A stretch of 64,000 bases of DNA from Eubacterium sp. MSJ-33 (GTDB taxonomy: Bacteria > Bacillota > Clostridia > Lachnospirales > Lachnospiraceae). The stretch is taken from positions 1,938,525-2,002,524 of the forward strand of contig NZ_CP076562.1 of NCBI RefSeq assembly GCF_022174665.1, given 5' to 3'. Under the pieces are notes generated by a model. The model worked only from the letters and a program-made list of their open reading frames with translations. It was not told the DNA's origin and searched no databases. The position numbers were made by a program, and so were the translations under genes. This document shows positions 56,553 through 64,000 of the stretch, piece after piece. The first letter of the stretch is position 1; every line of letters starts with the position of its first letter.

Positions 56553-56905
56553 TTGCAAAGATGTGTAAAAAAAGAGATTCCGGTGCATACTATGGTAGTA
56601 AGATACTTGCCGGAGTCTCTTATGGGAAGAAAAAAATGTGGCTTTAAGCTTACAAATGCAGTGTACTGTAATCCTTGTCTGAATCGGAAATTAGTGAACC
56701 TGGGACGAAATATTCAGATGGTTTGTTGTATTTTAAACCGGATGGAAAAGATCAGTGCATGCAAAAAGTTAAGGAAATAAAGGCTTTGCTTGTACTTTCG
56801 AAAAAATTTGAAAAAAATGTGAAAAAAAGCTTGCATTTTGTAAATTAATGTTATATAATCCTTATTGTTCTGATGAACAACACATGGTAAGTGAACATTC
56901 ACTAC
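56553..56905 (+). other. trmB to tRNA-Lys spacer with possible remnant coding and a hairpin
   Basis: No convincing gene. A 75-codon plus frame (56553-56780) and a second frame ending near 56847 (SEISEPGTKYSDGLLYFKPDGKD) are each short and do not start well; together they could be a frameshifted relic. An 11-bp hairpin, agagattccgg (56573-56583) / ccggagtctct (56610-56620), has its T tract on minus, although no minus gene lies upstream of it. The tRNA promoter is at the right end. Confidence 0.4.
56831..56859 (+). promoter_or_regulatory. tRNA-Lys promoter
   Basis: TTGCAT, 17-nt spacer, TATAAT, 47 nt before the tRNA. Confidence 0.8.
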
Positions 56906-56978
56906 GGGCCGCTAGCTCATTTGGTAGAGCACCTGACTCTTAATCAGGGTGTGCGGGGTTCGAGCCCCCGGCGGCCCA
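56906..56978 (+). tRNA. tRNA-Lys (anticodon CTT)
   Basis: Acceptor GGGCCGC/GCGGCCC, anticodon loop CTCTTAA, T arm GGGGTTCGAGCCCC. 73 nt, A discriminator, no encoded CCA. Confidence 0.95.
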
Positions 56979-56988
56979 CTCGTAAAAG

Positions 56989-57030
56989 CATCGGTTTTGC
57001 AGAAGAAGCTGCGGAGTCGGTGTTTTTTTT
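56989..57030 (+). terminator. Terminator after tRNA-Lys
   Basis: Stem catcggttttgcag / ctgcggagtcggtg, kept by several G-U pairs, then eight T. Confidence 0.8.
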
Positions 57031-57106
57031 GTTTTTGTGAAAAAAATTCGATGAAATGCAGATAATCATGCAGAATCGGCAAAAGTATGGGAAAACGGAA
57101 AGCACG

Positions 57107-58117
57107 ATGATTTATGAAACAATGATTAAAACTGAAAATTCTGATTCTATGCGGGATCAATGGTCGGAGTATCGACAGGCGCTAACCGAATATATCAGAG
57201 ATGGAATCGAAAGTTTTTTCCGGAGGGAATATCTGTCGCAGGAAGGATTGCTTCGAGATCATACATTTCGGTTAAAGGAAGTAAAGGAAGGAATACCTTC
57301 GGGTAAAAAGCCTATAGTTGCTGTCTGGGGTGCGGGTGGCTGTAATGATCTCGATCTTTTGGCACTTGCTCCTTATGTGGATTTTGTCCTGATTGACCGG
57401 GATGTTGATGCGATGCAAAAGGCTGCAAAGCGGTTTGGATTTACTGAAGGGCAATGTCAGTGCGTAGATATTGGTTTTTGGGAAATCTATGAGGAAGAAG
57501 AGCGTTTCTTTGATGCTTTGCTTAAAGATGCGGATGATCTGCATCTATCGGAATACCTGCGACAGTTGATGGATTCCGTGCTGAAACAGGAAATGATGCC
57601 GGCATCATATGAGAATGCCTTTGATTTCAGTATCGTGTGTGGGATTGCCAGTCAGTTGAATGCTCGGTTTGTGGGACTTGTGCAAGGACATGGAAAAGAT
57701 CTGAAGTCTTTGCCACAGACTGTTGCTGCTATGCAGGATATGAATGTGCAGGCGGAAAAAAGATTGTATGGAGTCGTGGAATTCATGACACGATGTGCTT
57801 TTTTTACGGCGAATGAAATGTGTGCAGCGAAGCCAGAGGCACATGGCAGGTTACAGGAGTATGCACAAATATGGACAGAGGAATGGGAACGTCTGCTGGT
57901 GACACAGGCAGGGGTACAGGAGATTCCGATGGAGATGGATGGTATATCCTGTGAGGTGGCAGGAAGCCGCGAGTTTATAGAAGAGATTTTGAAGGCGCAG
58001 CGCGAGGGTATGCTCAAAATTCGACACCGAAGAGGGATGGTCTGGCCATTTTCTGCGGAAAAACATTATTTTATGGATGTTTTAACTGCATATTTCGTTA
58101 ATAAAGAAATTAAATAG
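57107..58117 (+). CDS. Unrecognised protein with a possible Rossmann/SAM-like core
   Basis: 336 residues from ATG 57107. After an acidic-helical N-terminus comes KKPIVAVWGAGGCNDLDLLAL, then YVDFVLIDRDVDAMQKAAKRFG, a glycine loop followed by an acidic strand end, as in SAM-dependent methyltransferases. The second half is helical with no clear motif, and WPFSAEKHYFMDVLTAYFV ends it. The frame opens 17 codons earlier, but only a weak GGAA precedes either start. Family not recognised; methyltransferase is a fold guess only. Confidence 0.6.
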   Translation: MIYETMIKTENSDSMRDQWSEYRQALTEYIRDGIESFFRREYLSQEGLLRDHTFRLKEVKEGIPSGKKPIVAVWGAGGCNDLDLLALAPYVDFVLIDRDVDAMQKAAKRFGFTEGQCQCVDIGFWEIYEEEERFFDALLKDADDLHLSEYLRQLMDSVLKQEMMPASYENAFDFSIVCGIASQLNARFVGLVQGHGKDLKSLPQTVAAMQDMNVQAEKRLYGVVEFMTRCAFFTANEMCAAKPEAHGRLQEYAQIWTEEWERLLVTQAGVQEIPMEMDGISCEVAGSREFIEEILKAQREGMLKIRHRRGMVWPFSAEKHYFMDVLTAYFVNKEIK

Positions 58118-58237
58118 AGAAAATTCTTACTTATGTTAAGAAAGTTGTTTTGAAGTCCTCCTTTGTTGAAAAATAATATTTGCTATGGTATCATAACGAA
58201 GATTGAAGATAGAAATAGTTGTTCCAAAGAGGTATCT

Positions 58238-58768
58238 ATGAAATTATATGTAACAAGACATGGGCAGACGCAATATAATATAGAGGTTCGTATTTGTGGC
58301 AGAGCAAACGTGAGATTGACGGAAAAGGGTGTTTCGCAGGCGCATGCGCTGGCACAGCAGGTGCAGGATATGGATGTTGATTTGATTATCTCATCACCGC
58401 TTGTGCGTGCAAAGGAGACCGCCGATATTGTCGGTGACGCAATCGGGGTACCGGTGGAAGTGGATGAGCGCCTGGCGGAGCGCGATTATGGAATTATTGA
58501 TGGCACATATGAGGGAACCCCCGGCTTTATGGAGCAGTGGGTACAGTTTGGATATCAGTATCCGGAGGGAGAATCTCTGCTCAAGGTTGTGCAGAGAGTA
58601 TACAACTTCTTAGATGATATCAAACAGCGTTATGCAGATAAAAAAGTTATGGTGATCAGCCATGGCGGTGTGTGCCGTGTAATCAATTCGTATTTTGAAA
58701 GTCTGGATAATGAGGATTTCTTTAAGTTTAATCTTGGGAATTGTAAGGTTCTTCAATATGATCTTTGA
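58238..58768 (+). CDS. Histidine phosphatase (phosphoglycerate mutase-like)
   Basis: 176 residues. Catalytic RHG at 7-9 (KLYVTRHGQTQYN), with the second conserved HGG in VISHGGVCRVI. The short clade 1 layout fits CobC/GpmB-like phosphatases; substrate unknown. ATG at 58238 follows AGAGGTATCT. Confidence 0.88.
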   Translation: MKLYVTRHGQTQYNIEVRICGRANVRLTEKGVSQAHALAQQVQDMDVDLIISSPLVRAKETADIVGDAIGVPVEVDERLAERDYGIIDGTYEGTPGFMEQWVQFGYQYPEGESLLKVVQRVYNFLDDIKQRYADKKVMVISHGGVCRVINSYFESLDNEDFFKFNLGNCKVLQYDL

Positions 58769-58815
58769 TTGATTAAGAAGAATATGTAAAATATGTAATA
58801 AATTCGTCATAAACT

Positions 58816-58862
58816 AGCATAAATTCCTTGAATGAACAAGGGGTTTATGCTATTATTTTTTT
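58816..58862 (+). terminator. Terminator after the histidine phosphatase gene
   Basis: Stem agcataaattccttg / caaggggtttatgct with a 6-nt loop, then ATTATTTTTTT. Confidence 0.85.
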
Positions 58863-58907
58863 ATCACTTCTTTTAAAAATAAGAGGGTTATGTAGGAGGG
58901 AAGATTT

Positions 58908-59831
58908 ATGAATTGTACGATTTGCGGAGCAATTGTTCCGGATGGACAGACAAACTGTCCAATGTGTGGAGCTCCAATTCAGGCGGATAAGCCAGCCGAT
59001 AATGTACAGCCACAGCAGTCAGTAAATGCACAGATGGGATACCAGTAGCCAACAGGCCAGCCGGCACAGCCACAGATGGGATACCAGCAGCCAATAGGTC
59101 AGCCGGTACAGCCGCAGATGGGATACCAGCAGCCGATGGGTCAGCCGGTACAGCCACAGATGGGATACCAGCAGCCGATAGGTCAGCCGGCACAGCCACA
59201 GATGGGATACCAGCAGCCGATGGGTCAGCCGGTACAGCCACAGATGGGATATCAGCAGCCGATGGGCGGATATTATCAGCCACAGAGTGGTGGTATGAAT
59301 GCATTTATTAATAACCTGAAGGGTGATTATATGATGATTGCTCGTCTGGCAGGTGCATTCCTGCTTTTGATCGCACCGTTATTCCATTGGTTCTCATTCA
59401 AACTTAAATATGATGGAAGTACTGAAAAGCAAACAGCAAATATGTTCAAGCTTGCAGGTGATGGCGGTGTAGGTGTGTATGGATTCTTTGCTGCTATGTT
59501 CATCCTTCTGGGACTTGTTCTTATAGCATGGGAGATTGCAGATTATATTCCTGCACTTGCAAATATCAAAGAAAAGATGAAGGTTGTTCCTTATGTAGAT
59601 CTTATTATCATTGCAGTTGCTTTGCTTTTCGTTATTCTCGCTGCTACAAATGGCATGAAGGGAAATATGAAGGATGCGAAGGATTCTATTAAGCTGATAA
59701 AAGAGTGGAGTGATGGTGTTAAGGGTCATTGTAATCATGGTGTAGGTCCAATCATTGGATTTATCGCAGTAATTGCAGCGGCAGCTCCAAGAGTGTTAGA
59801 CAAGCTTGGCATCAAGATTGGAAACAAATAA
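58908..59831 (+). pseudogene. Zinc-ribbon/MGYQQP-repeat membrane protein interrupted by an amber codon
   Basis: Full frame 307 codons. Codons 1-46 read MNCTICGAIVPDGQTNCPMC, a zinc ribbon, then Gln/Pro-rich sequence. Codon 47 is TAG (59046-59048) where the repeat expects CAG (MGYQ-Q-P). Beyond it the same frame is open: about six MGYQQP(I/M)GQPVQPQ units, then membrane segments ([34 protein letters not shown]) that resemble 2745-3782 and 59938-60744. The rest is intact, so the change looks recent: a fresh pseudogene, a suppressed amber, or a sequencing error. RBS GGAGGGAAGATTT. Confidence 0.85.
59030..59280 (+). repeat. In-gene tandem repeats encoding MGYQQP units
   Basis: About six direct repeats of 42 bp, cagatgggataccagcag-type, in frame. 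Same logic as the DMTGY repeats at 2378-2715. Confidence 0.85.
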
Positions 59832-59937
59832 TACATAGGTATCAAAGTATGGCTGTCGAGCCGGTATGGTTCGGCAGCCATCGTTGTATATGGAATCTCA
59901 AGGAATATGAGATGATAGAAGATAGGGGTGATGGAAA

Positions 59938-60744
59938 ATGGTATGCAAGGAATGTGGAAAAGAAATTCCGGAAGGAGCAATGTATTGTGAGGCTTGTGGT
60001 GCGCCATTAGAAGAACCAATCGTGTTAAAGGTCACAAAAGAAGATATAAAGCGGGCTGAAAAAGAAGAGAAAATAAAAGCGAAAGAGCGGGCGAAGGTTG
60101 CGGCAAAGAATGCTGCGAAACAGGCAGCGCAGCCGCAGACAGAGAAGAAAAATCATCGAAAACCAGCAGATCCTGAGAAGGCAATTGATATTGTTGGATA
60201 TTTTCAGTCGGTGGGACAAGATGTGAATTTGCTTTTGGCATTTGCCGGAGCAATTATGTTGTATCTTGCACCGTTTTTGAATTGGATCTATGAGAAATAT
60301 TTTGATATAAAAAGGAAAGCAAGCCTGTTTGAACTGGGTATGAAGAGCTCTATGGTGGAAGAGGATGGAAGCATATTGGCAACGGGAGCAACCATAATCT
60401 TAGTGCTGGGTATCGTGGCAATTCTTGTTGGCGTATGGATGCTGCTTCTCTCTGCTTCGGATTATATTAAATGTCTGCGTAGATTTGCAGATAATCCGAT
60501 TATGCGTTTCGTACCGATTGTTGTCATGATTGTCATATATATCATTGTTATGAAAAATCAGGCATATGTACAATCGCTTCATGCGTTGGAGAGTAATGTC
60601 CGCCTGGCAAAACAATTGGGAACATCTGCAAATTACAGTGCAGGTAAAGGTATTGGCCCTGTATTGTATATCATTGGACTTGTCGTATATACGATTGGAA
60701 CGGTGGGAGATTTTCTTGCGCGAAAACGTAAAATAGAAGGATAG
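59938..60744 (+). CDS. Zinc-ribbon membrane protein, paralogue of the preceding gene
   Basis: 268 residues. MVCKECGKEIPEGAMYCEACGAP is a zinc ribbon; a charged Lys/Glu/Ala helix (about 35-75) follows. Membrane segments include LLAFAGAIMLYLAPFLNWIYEKY, LVLGIVAILVGVWMLLLSA and FVPIVVMIVIYIIVM. The ...LYLAPFLNW......SLFEL pattern is shared with 58908-59831 and 2745-3782. Function unknown; it is in a three-gene run. Confidence 0.8.
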   Translation: MVCKECGKEIPEGAMYCEACGAPLEEPIVLKVTKEDIKRAEKEEKIKAKERAKVAAKNAAKQAAQPQTEKKNHRKPADPEKAIDIVGYFQSVGQDVNLLLAFAGAIMLYLAPFLNWIYEKYFDIKRKASLFELGMKSSMVEEDGSILATGATIILVLGIVAILVGVWMLLLSASDYIKCLRRFADNPIMRFVPIVVMIVIYIIVMKNQAYVQSLHALESNVRLAKQLGTSANYSAGKGIGPVLYIIGLVVYTIGTVGDFLARKRKIEG

Positions 60745-60757
60745 GGGATTTTGGAAT

Positions 60758-61264
60758 ATGGATAGTCAGAATCAACAATATCAGCAAACTAAAATCGTGA
60801 CAGCAAGTATGGTGCTGGGGATTCTCTCAGCCATACTGCTGGCCTGCAGTATGTTTGTACCAGCGATTGATTTCTCGGCATTTCATTCAAGTGTACAAAT
60901 ACGATACAGTATTATGAAGATCTGTGAAAATGTAGGATTGATATCAGATATGTGGAGAGGTATTCCGATTGGAATTCTGATTGCAGCGGTGGGAATGCTT
61001 GTATTATCATTTGTCAGGATACCGCCACTGAAGGCGATACCCTGTATGATTGTTCTGTGTATGATAATTCTGGCGATTGTGGATGCAGGAAATGTAGCTG
61101 CCTGGATTATGGATAAGGTGGAGTCTTTTACGCAATCCACATCTAATGTGTCTATGATAGATGCCGCATCTGTATGGAAAAGCCTTCAGGCAGGTATCTA
61201 CCTTTTTGTTGCGGGATTTCTGTGTGGCATCGTCAGTTGTTTTGTATCGAATTATCAGGAGTAA
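60758..61264 (+). CDS. Four-helix membrane protein of the same group
   Basis: 168 residues: a short Gln-rich start (SQNQQYQQTK) and four hydrophobic segments. It resembles the two genes before it in the first helix (LACSMFVPAIDF) but lacks the zinc ribbon. It begins 13 nt after its neighbour and is probably in the same operon. Confidence 0.75.
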   Translation: MDSQNQQYQQTKIVTASMVLGILSAILLACSMFVPAIDFSAFHSSVQIRYSIMKICENVGLISDMWRGIPIGILIAAVGMLVLSFVRIPPLKAIPCMIVLCMIILAIVDAGNVAAWIMDKVESFTQSTSNVSMIDAASVWKSLQAGIYLFVAGFLCGIVSCFVSNYQE

Positions 61265-61265
61265 C

Positions 61266-62111
61266 TTATTCCCCTGTAATTCCGTCAATTTGCTCCTTGC
61301 AGTGTTTACCATCTGCGAGGAGTTTTTTTAATGTTTCTGCATCATCGTTTTCCATCGCAGTTTTATATTCCTGTAAAGCGGTGATAAAATAGTCAAGTTC
61401 TTTGATCAGATGTTTTTTATTCTCTAAAAAAAGCTCCGTCCACATAGTTTCATTTAACCAGGCAACACGTGTCAGATCCTTGTAGCTTCCGGCGGAGAAA
61501 CCATCGTGATTTTTTGCTGTCGGACTTTTTACATATGCGTTTGATACTACATGTGCCATCTGGGATGTGAATGCAATCATTGCATCGTGGCGGTCGTAAT
61601 CGCAGATTGTAAATTTGCCGAAATGAATCGGTGAGAGCAATCTTTTTGCGCGTTCAAGAGATTTTGTATCGTTCAGGTCTTCTGGTACAAGCACCATGGA
61701 AGCGCCGTTATACATCGTCTTTGTGCTGTATGCATAGCCGGAAAAATGGCGTCCGGCCATCGGGTGTCCACCGATAAAGGTAAATCCGTACTGTCTGGCG
61801 ATAGGGTAGCAGGATTTGCAAATCAGCTCTTTCGTTCCACAGCAGTCAATCACCATTGTGTCTTTTTGAATGTAAGGCGCCATCTTTGTGAGATAGTCAA
61901 TACAAAGCTGTGGATAGAGGCACAGCAGGATGAGATCGCAGTCTTTGATATTTCCTTCGTTTAATTCACCGTCGATGGCTTTATCGTTATATGCAGCCTG
62001 AATTACTTCTTTACTGCGGTTATAAGCAAGAACCTTGTGTTCATCGTTGTCACTGTATGCTTTTGCAAATGAACCACCGATCAATCCAAGTCCAACAATT
62101 CCGATTGTCAT
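61266..62111 (-). CDS. tyrA: Prephenate dehydrogenase TyrA
   Basis: 281 residues. Makes 4-hydroxyphenylpyruvate for tyrosine synthesis. NAD motif IGIVGLGLIGGSFAKAY; catalytic-region IGGHPMAGRHFSGY. The ATG at 62111 follows AGGAGG. It is convergent with the plus-strand membrane-protein run: its stop is one base from theirs. No separate terminator is visible between them. Confidence 0.93.
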   Translation of the reverse strand: MTIGIVGLGLIGGSFAKAYSDNDEHKVLAYNRSKEVIQAAYNDKAIDGELNEGNIKDCDLILLCLYPQLCIDYLTKMAPYIQKDTMVIDCCGTKELICKSCYPIARQYGFTFIGGHPMAGRHFSGYAYSTKTMYNGASMVLVPEDLNDTKSLERAKRLLSPIHFGKFTICDYDRHDAMIAFTSQMAHVVSNAYVKSPTAKNHDGFSAGSYKDLTRVAWLNETMWTELFLENKKHLIKELDYFITALQEYKTAMENDDAETLKKLLADGKHCKEQIDGITGE

Positions 62112-62385
62112 AATATACCTCCTGTTTGCAAGCATTTTCTGTAGAGTAAATAAATGCAGTAAATGTTTTATGCTATAGATAAATGTGATGTACGTGGAAC
62201 ATCAGTCATATGCAGTATAACGCGTTAATGCGATAAAGTAAAGTGGAAATTACATGTATAAGATGTGTAAAACATGGCAAGACTTCTAATACGAAACAGA
62301 TGTAGATGTTCTGTTGTGGAATATTTGGAATATGCAACAGACACAGATGACATGTTGTGGAAATATCTGAAAAAGGGGAAGGATT

Positions 62386-63147
62386 ATGAGCACGAAAAAG
62401 AATATATATGTAGTTGTACTTATCTGGGCAGCGGTTGCGTTGCAGATCTTTATTACGAAGCGCATTGACCGGGAAAGTCAGATGGTGACGCAGGTCATGA
62501 GTAATGGCGTAGAGAATGTCACTGCGGCAGAGGTGAAATTGTATGCGCATTATGGAGACGAAAAAATGACAGAGGCAGCAAGGGAGAAAATCCTGCTGCA
62601 GGTAGGAAGGACGCTTGGAATTGATTCCGGTTATGGACTGCAGACGAATGCCGAGGGGGAAAATATTTCCACAGTATTCATAAAAAAAGGTGAAAATGGA
62701 GATACGACACTCCGGTTGATCTCGATGGAACAGACAAATGTGGATGGCACGACTACGCAGGAAAATTATCTGATGACAGAGATTGCATTAAAAAATCAGT
62801 CGACAGAGAAGATCTACCGATGCAAGGAACAGTTGGAACAAATCTATGCGGATCTTGGACTTTCCGGCAACAGCAATCTCTATCTGTGCAGCCAGGAAAA
62901 AGGGCGGATGACCGAAGATGAGATGCGGAAAGCGACAGCGGATTTCTTGGAGATGATGCATGCAAAGAAACGCAACGAAATTGAATTGCAGGACACCTTG
63001 TGTATCTATGGTTATAGTGATAATGTCCCGGAATATATCTACCAGAACGACCACAAGGTAAACGTGAATATTGCTTTCACGTATGATGAAGCGGAAGATA
63101 TCACGTATATCCATCGCGGACTACCATTTATTGATAAATCATTCTGA
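62386..63147 (+). CDS. YwmB-like protein
   Basis: 253 residues. One N-terminal hydrophobic segment (IYVVVLIWAAVALQIFI) then a soluble extracytoplasmic-looking part ending YTYIHRGLPFIDKSF. Layout and length fit the YwmB family (TATA-box-binding-like fold, unknown role). RBS AAGGGGAAGG. In Bacillus ywmB neighbours murA; here an IS3 element begins 52 nt after it. Confidence 0.6.
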   Translation: MSTKKNIYVVVLIWAAVALQIFITKRIDRESQMVTQVMSNGVENVTAAEVKLYAHYGDEKMTEAAREKILLQVGRTLGIDSGYGLQTNAEGENISTVFIKKGENGDTTLRLISMEQTNVDGTTTQENYLMTEIALKNQSTEKIYRCKEQLEQIYADLGLSGNSNLYLCSQEKGRMTEDEMRKATADFLEMMHAKKRNEIELQDTLCIYGYSDNVPEYIYQNDHKVNVNIAFTYDEAEDITYIHRGLPFIDKSF

Positions 63148-63240
63148 TAGATAATTGACTTTTTTTATAGAGTTAAAAATAACCCACCGGTGAATGATAT
63201 GTACCCTCTTTACTGGACAACCAGTAAGGAGGGTATTTTT

Positions 63241-63804
63241 ATGCGTTATAGTTATGAGTTTAAACTGATGTGTGTTGAATTGTATCATTCGGGTTTGTAT
63301 CCAGATATCCCAGAGGATACGAATCCAGATACTCTCAAAAGACATATACGAGAATGGTCTGGATTGGTTGATTTACATGGTCCAGAAGTTTTAAAACATA
63401 AGGTGTTCAATAAAGTGTGGACACCAGAAGAAAAACTTGAACTGGTTTTAAAAGTCATTGCAGGCATACCAAAGAGGAAAGTTGCCACAGAAGCAGGTAT
63501 TAGCCCAGGAATACTTTATCAATGGATATACAAATATAAATCACAAGGATATAATGGATTAGTAGGAAGTAAAAAAGGACGTTCAACAAAGGAATTAAAA
63601 ATGAAGAAGTCAACAAATCCATTACCTTTAACAGAATCAGAACGAGAAGAACTGATGCGCTTGAGATCGGAAAACGAATATATCAAAGCGGAGAATGAAA
63701 TAATAAAAAAACGGATCGCCTTGAGGCAAGAAAAATGGGCTGCGCAACTCAAGGCGAAAAAGCAGCAATCATCAAGGACCTCAGAGAAAAAGGATACCAA
63801 TTAA
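63241..63804 (+). CDS. IS3-family transposase OrfA
   Basis: 187 residues with two helix-turn-helix units (EKLELVLKVIAGIPKRKVATEAGISPGILYQWIYKYK) and a C-terminal leucine-zipper-like stretch (ELMRLRSENEYIKAENEIIKK), which suits dimerisation. The ATG at 63241 follows GGAGGG. Contains the slippery run at 63705-63712. Confidence 0.92.
   Translation: MRYSYEFKLMCVELYHSGLYPDIPEDTNPDTLKRHIREWSGLVDLHGPEVLKHKVFNKVWTPEEKLELVLKVIAGIPKRKVATEAGISPGILYQWIYKYKSQGYNGLVGSKKGRSTKELKMKKSTNPLPLTESEREELMRLRSENEYIKAENEIIKKRIALRQEKWAAQLKAKKQQSSRTSEKKDTN
63705..63712 (+). other. Programmed -1 frameshift site of IS3 OrfAB
   Basis: A-AAA-AAA-C in the OrfA frame (codons ATA AAA AAA CGG). A -1 slip enters the OrfB frame, which is open from here to the window end. 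Confidence 0.8.
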
Positions 63805-64000
63805 AGTATCTGCTTAAAGCAATGCATATGGCTAGATCTACTTACTATTTTGAGATTAGCAGAAACGATGTTGTTGCTGAACGCAATAAGGAAGTACTAG
63901 AAGAAATAAAAAGTATTTTTGATGAAAACAAGCGCAGATATGGCGTAAGACGAGTTCATCAGGAACTTATTAATCGTGGATATCGGGTGAACCATAAGAG
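63735..64000 (+). CDS. IS3-family transposase OrfB, N-terminal part
   Basis: Open frame in -1 relative to OrfA. An ATG at 63735 begins MGCATQGEKAAIIKDLREKG; HTH_21 sequence STYYFEISRND and YGVRRVHQELINRG match IS3 OrfB. The DDE catalytic core is outside the window. Confidence 0.9.
   Translation, partial: MGCATQGEKAAIIKDLREKGYQLKYLLKAMHMARSTYYFEISRNDVVAERNKEVLEEIKSIFDENKRRYGVRRVHQELINRGYRVNHK

Larger units (their letters stand above)
63200..64000 (+). mobile_element. IS3-family insertion sequence, left part
   Basis: Starts near TGTACCCTCTTTACTGGACA (63200-63219), which forms a hairpin with CCAGTAAGGAGGGTA just after it. It encodes an IS150-type OrfA and the start of OrfB. The right end is beyond the window. 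Target duplication cannot be checked here. Confidence 0.85.

Noticed and set aside
58906-59304. Minus-strand 132-codon frame with [12 protein letters not shown] repeats
   Set aside because: Reverse shadow of the MGYQQP repeats in the plus-strand zinc-ribbon gene.
1-64000. CRISPR array or known defence system
   Set aside because: No regularly spaced 23-45-bp repeats and no cas, restriction-modification or toxin-antitoxin genes were seen.

Overview
The window looks like a chromosomal segment of a Clostridia member, most likely Lachnospiraceae. The grounds are the dnaA/rpmH origin block, a glmS ribozyme in front of glmS, a ptb-buk butyrate pair, an agr-type quorum-sensing locus, and several Clostridia-type uncharacterised families (DUF5685-, DUF3881-, DUF4446- and YwmB-like). 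The lineage is inferred from gene content and protein style; no 16S gene is present.

Layout. 1-24.7 kb is almost entirely minus strand: the start of aroD, two repeat-rich membrane proteins, buk and ptb, a small basic membrane protein, a MATE exporter, glmS with its ribozyme, an agrA-C-B-D locus, an Orn/Lys/Arg decarboxylase coupled to an AAA+ ATPase, maf, a DnaJ-domain protein, a DUF5685-like protein, three tRNAs (Ser, Asn, Cys) and a two-subunit class I fumarase whose subunit genes are separated by a DUF4153-like membrane protein. 24.7-41.4 kb is the origin block: gyrA, gyrB, recF, an S4 protein, dnaN and dnaA on minus; oriC with three DnaA boxes; then rpmH, rnpA, yidD, yidC and jag on plus, mnmE on minus, mnmG and rsmG on plus. 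41.4-55.8 kb is minus again: a DEDDh exonuclease, a coiled-coil membrane protein, a GH1 glucosidase, a ROK kinase, serS, a DUF4446-like protein, parB, parA, a 1.3-kb AT-rich gap with six parS sites and five DnaA boxes, argS, an orphan HATPase sensor and a D,D-carboxypeptidase. 55.9-64 kb is mostly plus: trmB, tRNA-Lys, an unrecognised protein, a histidine phosphatase, three related small membrane proteins (one broken by an amber codon), tyrA on minus, a YwmB-like protein and the left part of an IS3-family element that runs off the end.

The most unusual signal is a dispersed structured element present three times (4923-5068, 17624-17772, 38481-38692). Each copy has the same roughly 95-nt core, an apical hairpin whose sequence differs between copies but still pairs, and long copy-specific complementary outer arms. 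All three lie in the same RNA sense 18-52 nt upstream of a start codon (buk, the dnaJ-like gene, mnmG). This looks like a structured leader RNA or a hairpin-forming mobile repeat, and I do not recognise the family.

Other items worth checking are a quorum-sensing propeptide with Ser where Cys is expected, a possible roughly 240-nt RNA downstream of maf, the parS/DnaA-box cluster 17 kb from dnaA, and the amber-interrupted zinc-ribbon gene. Starts were moved from the longest open frame wherever a ribosome binding site decided the matter.
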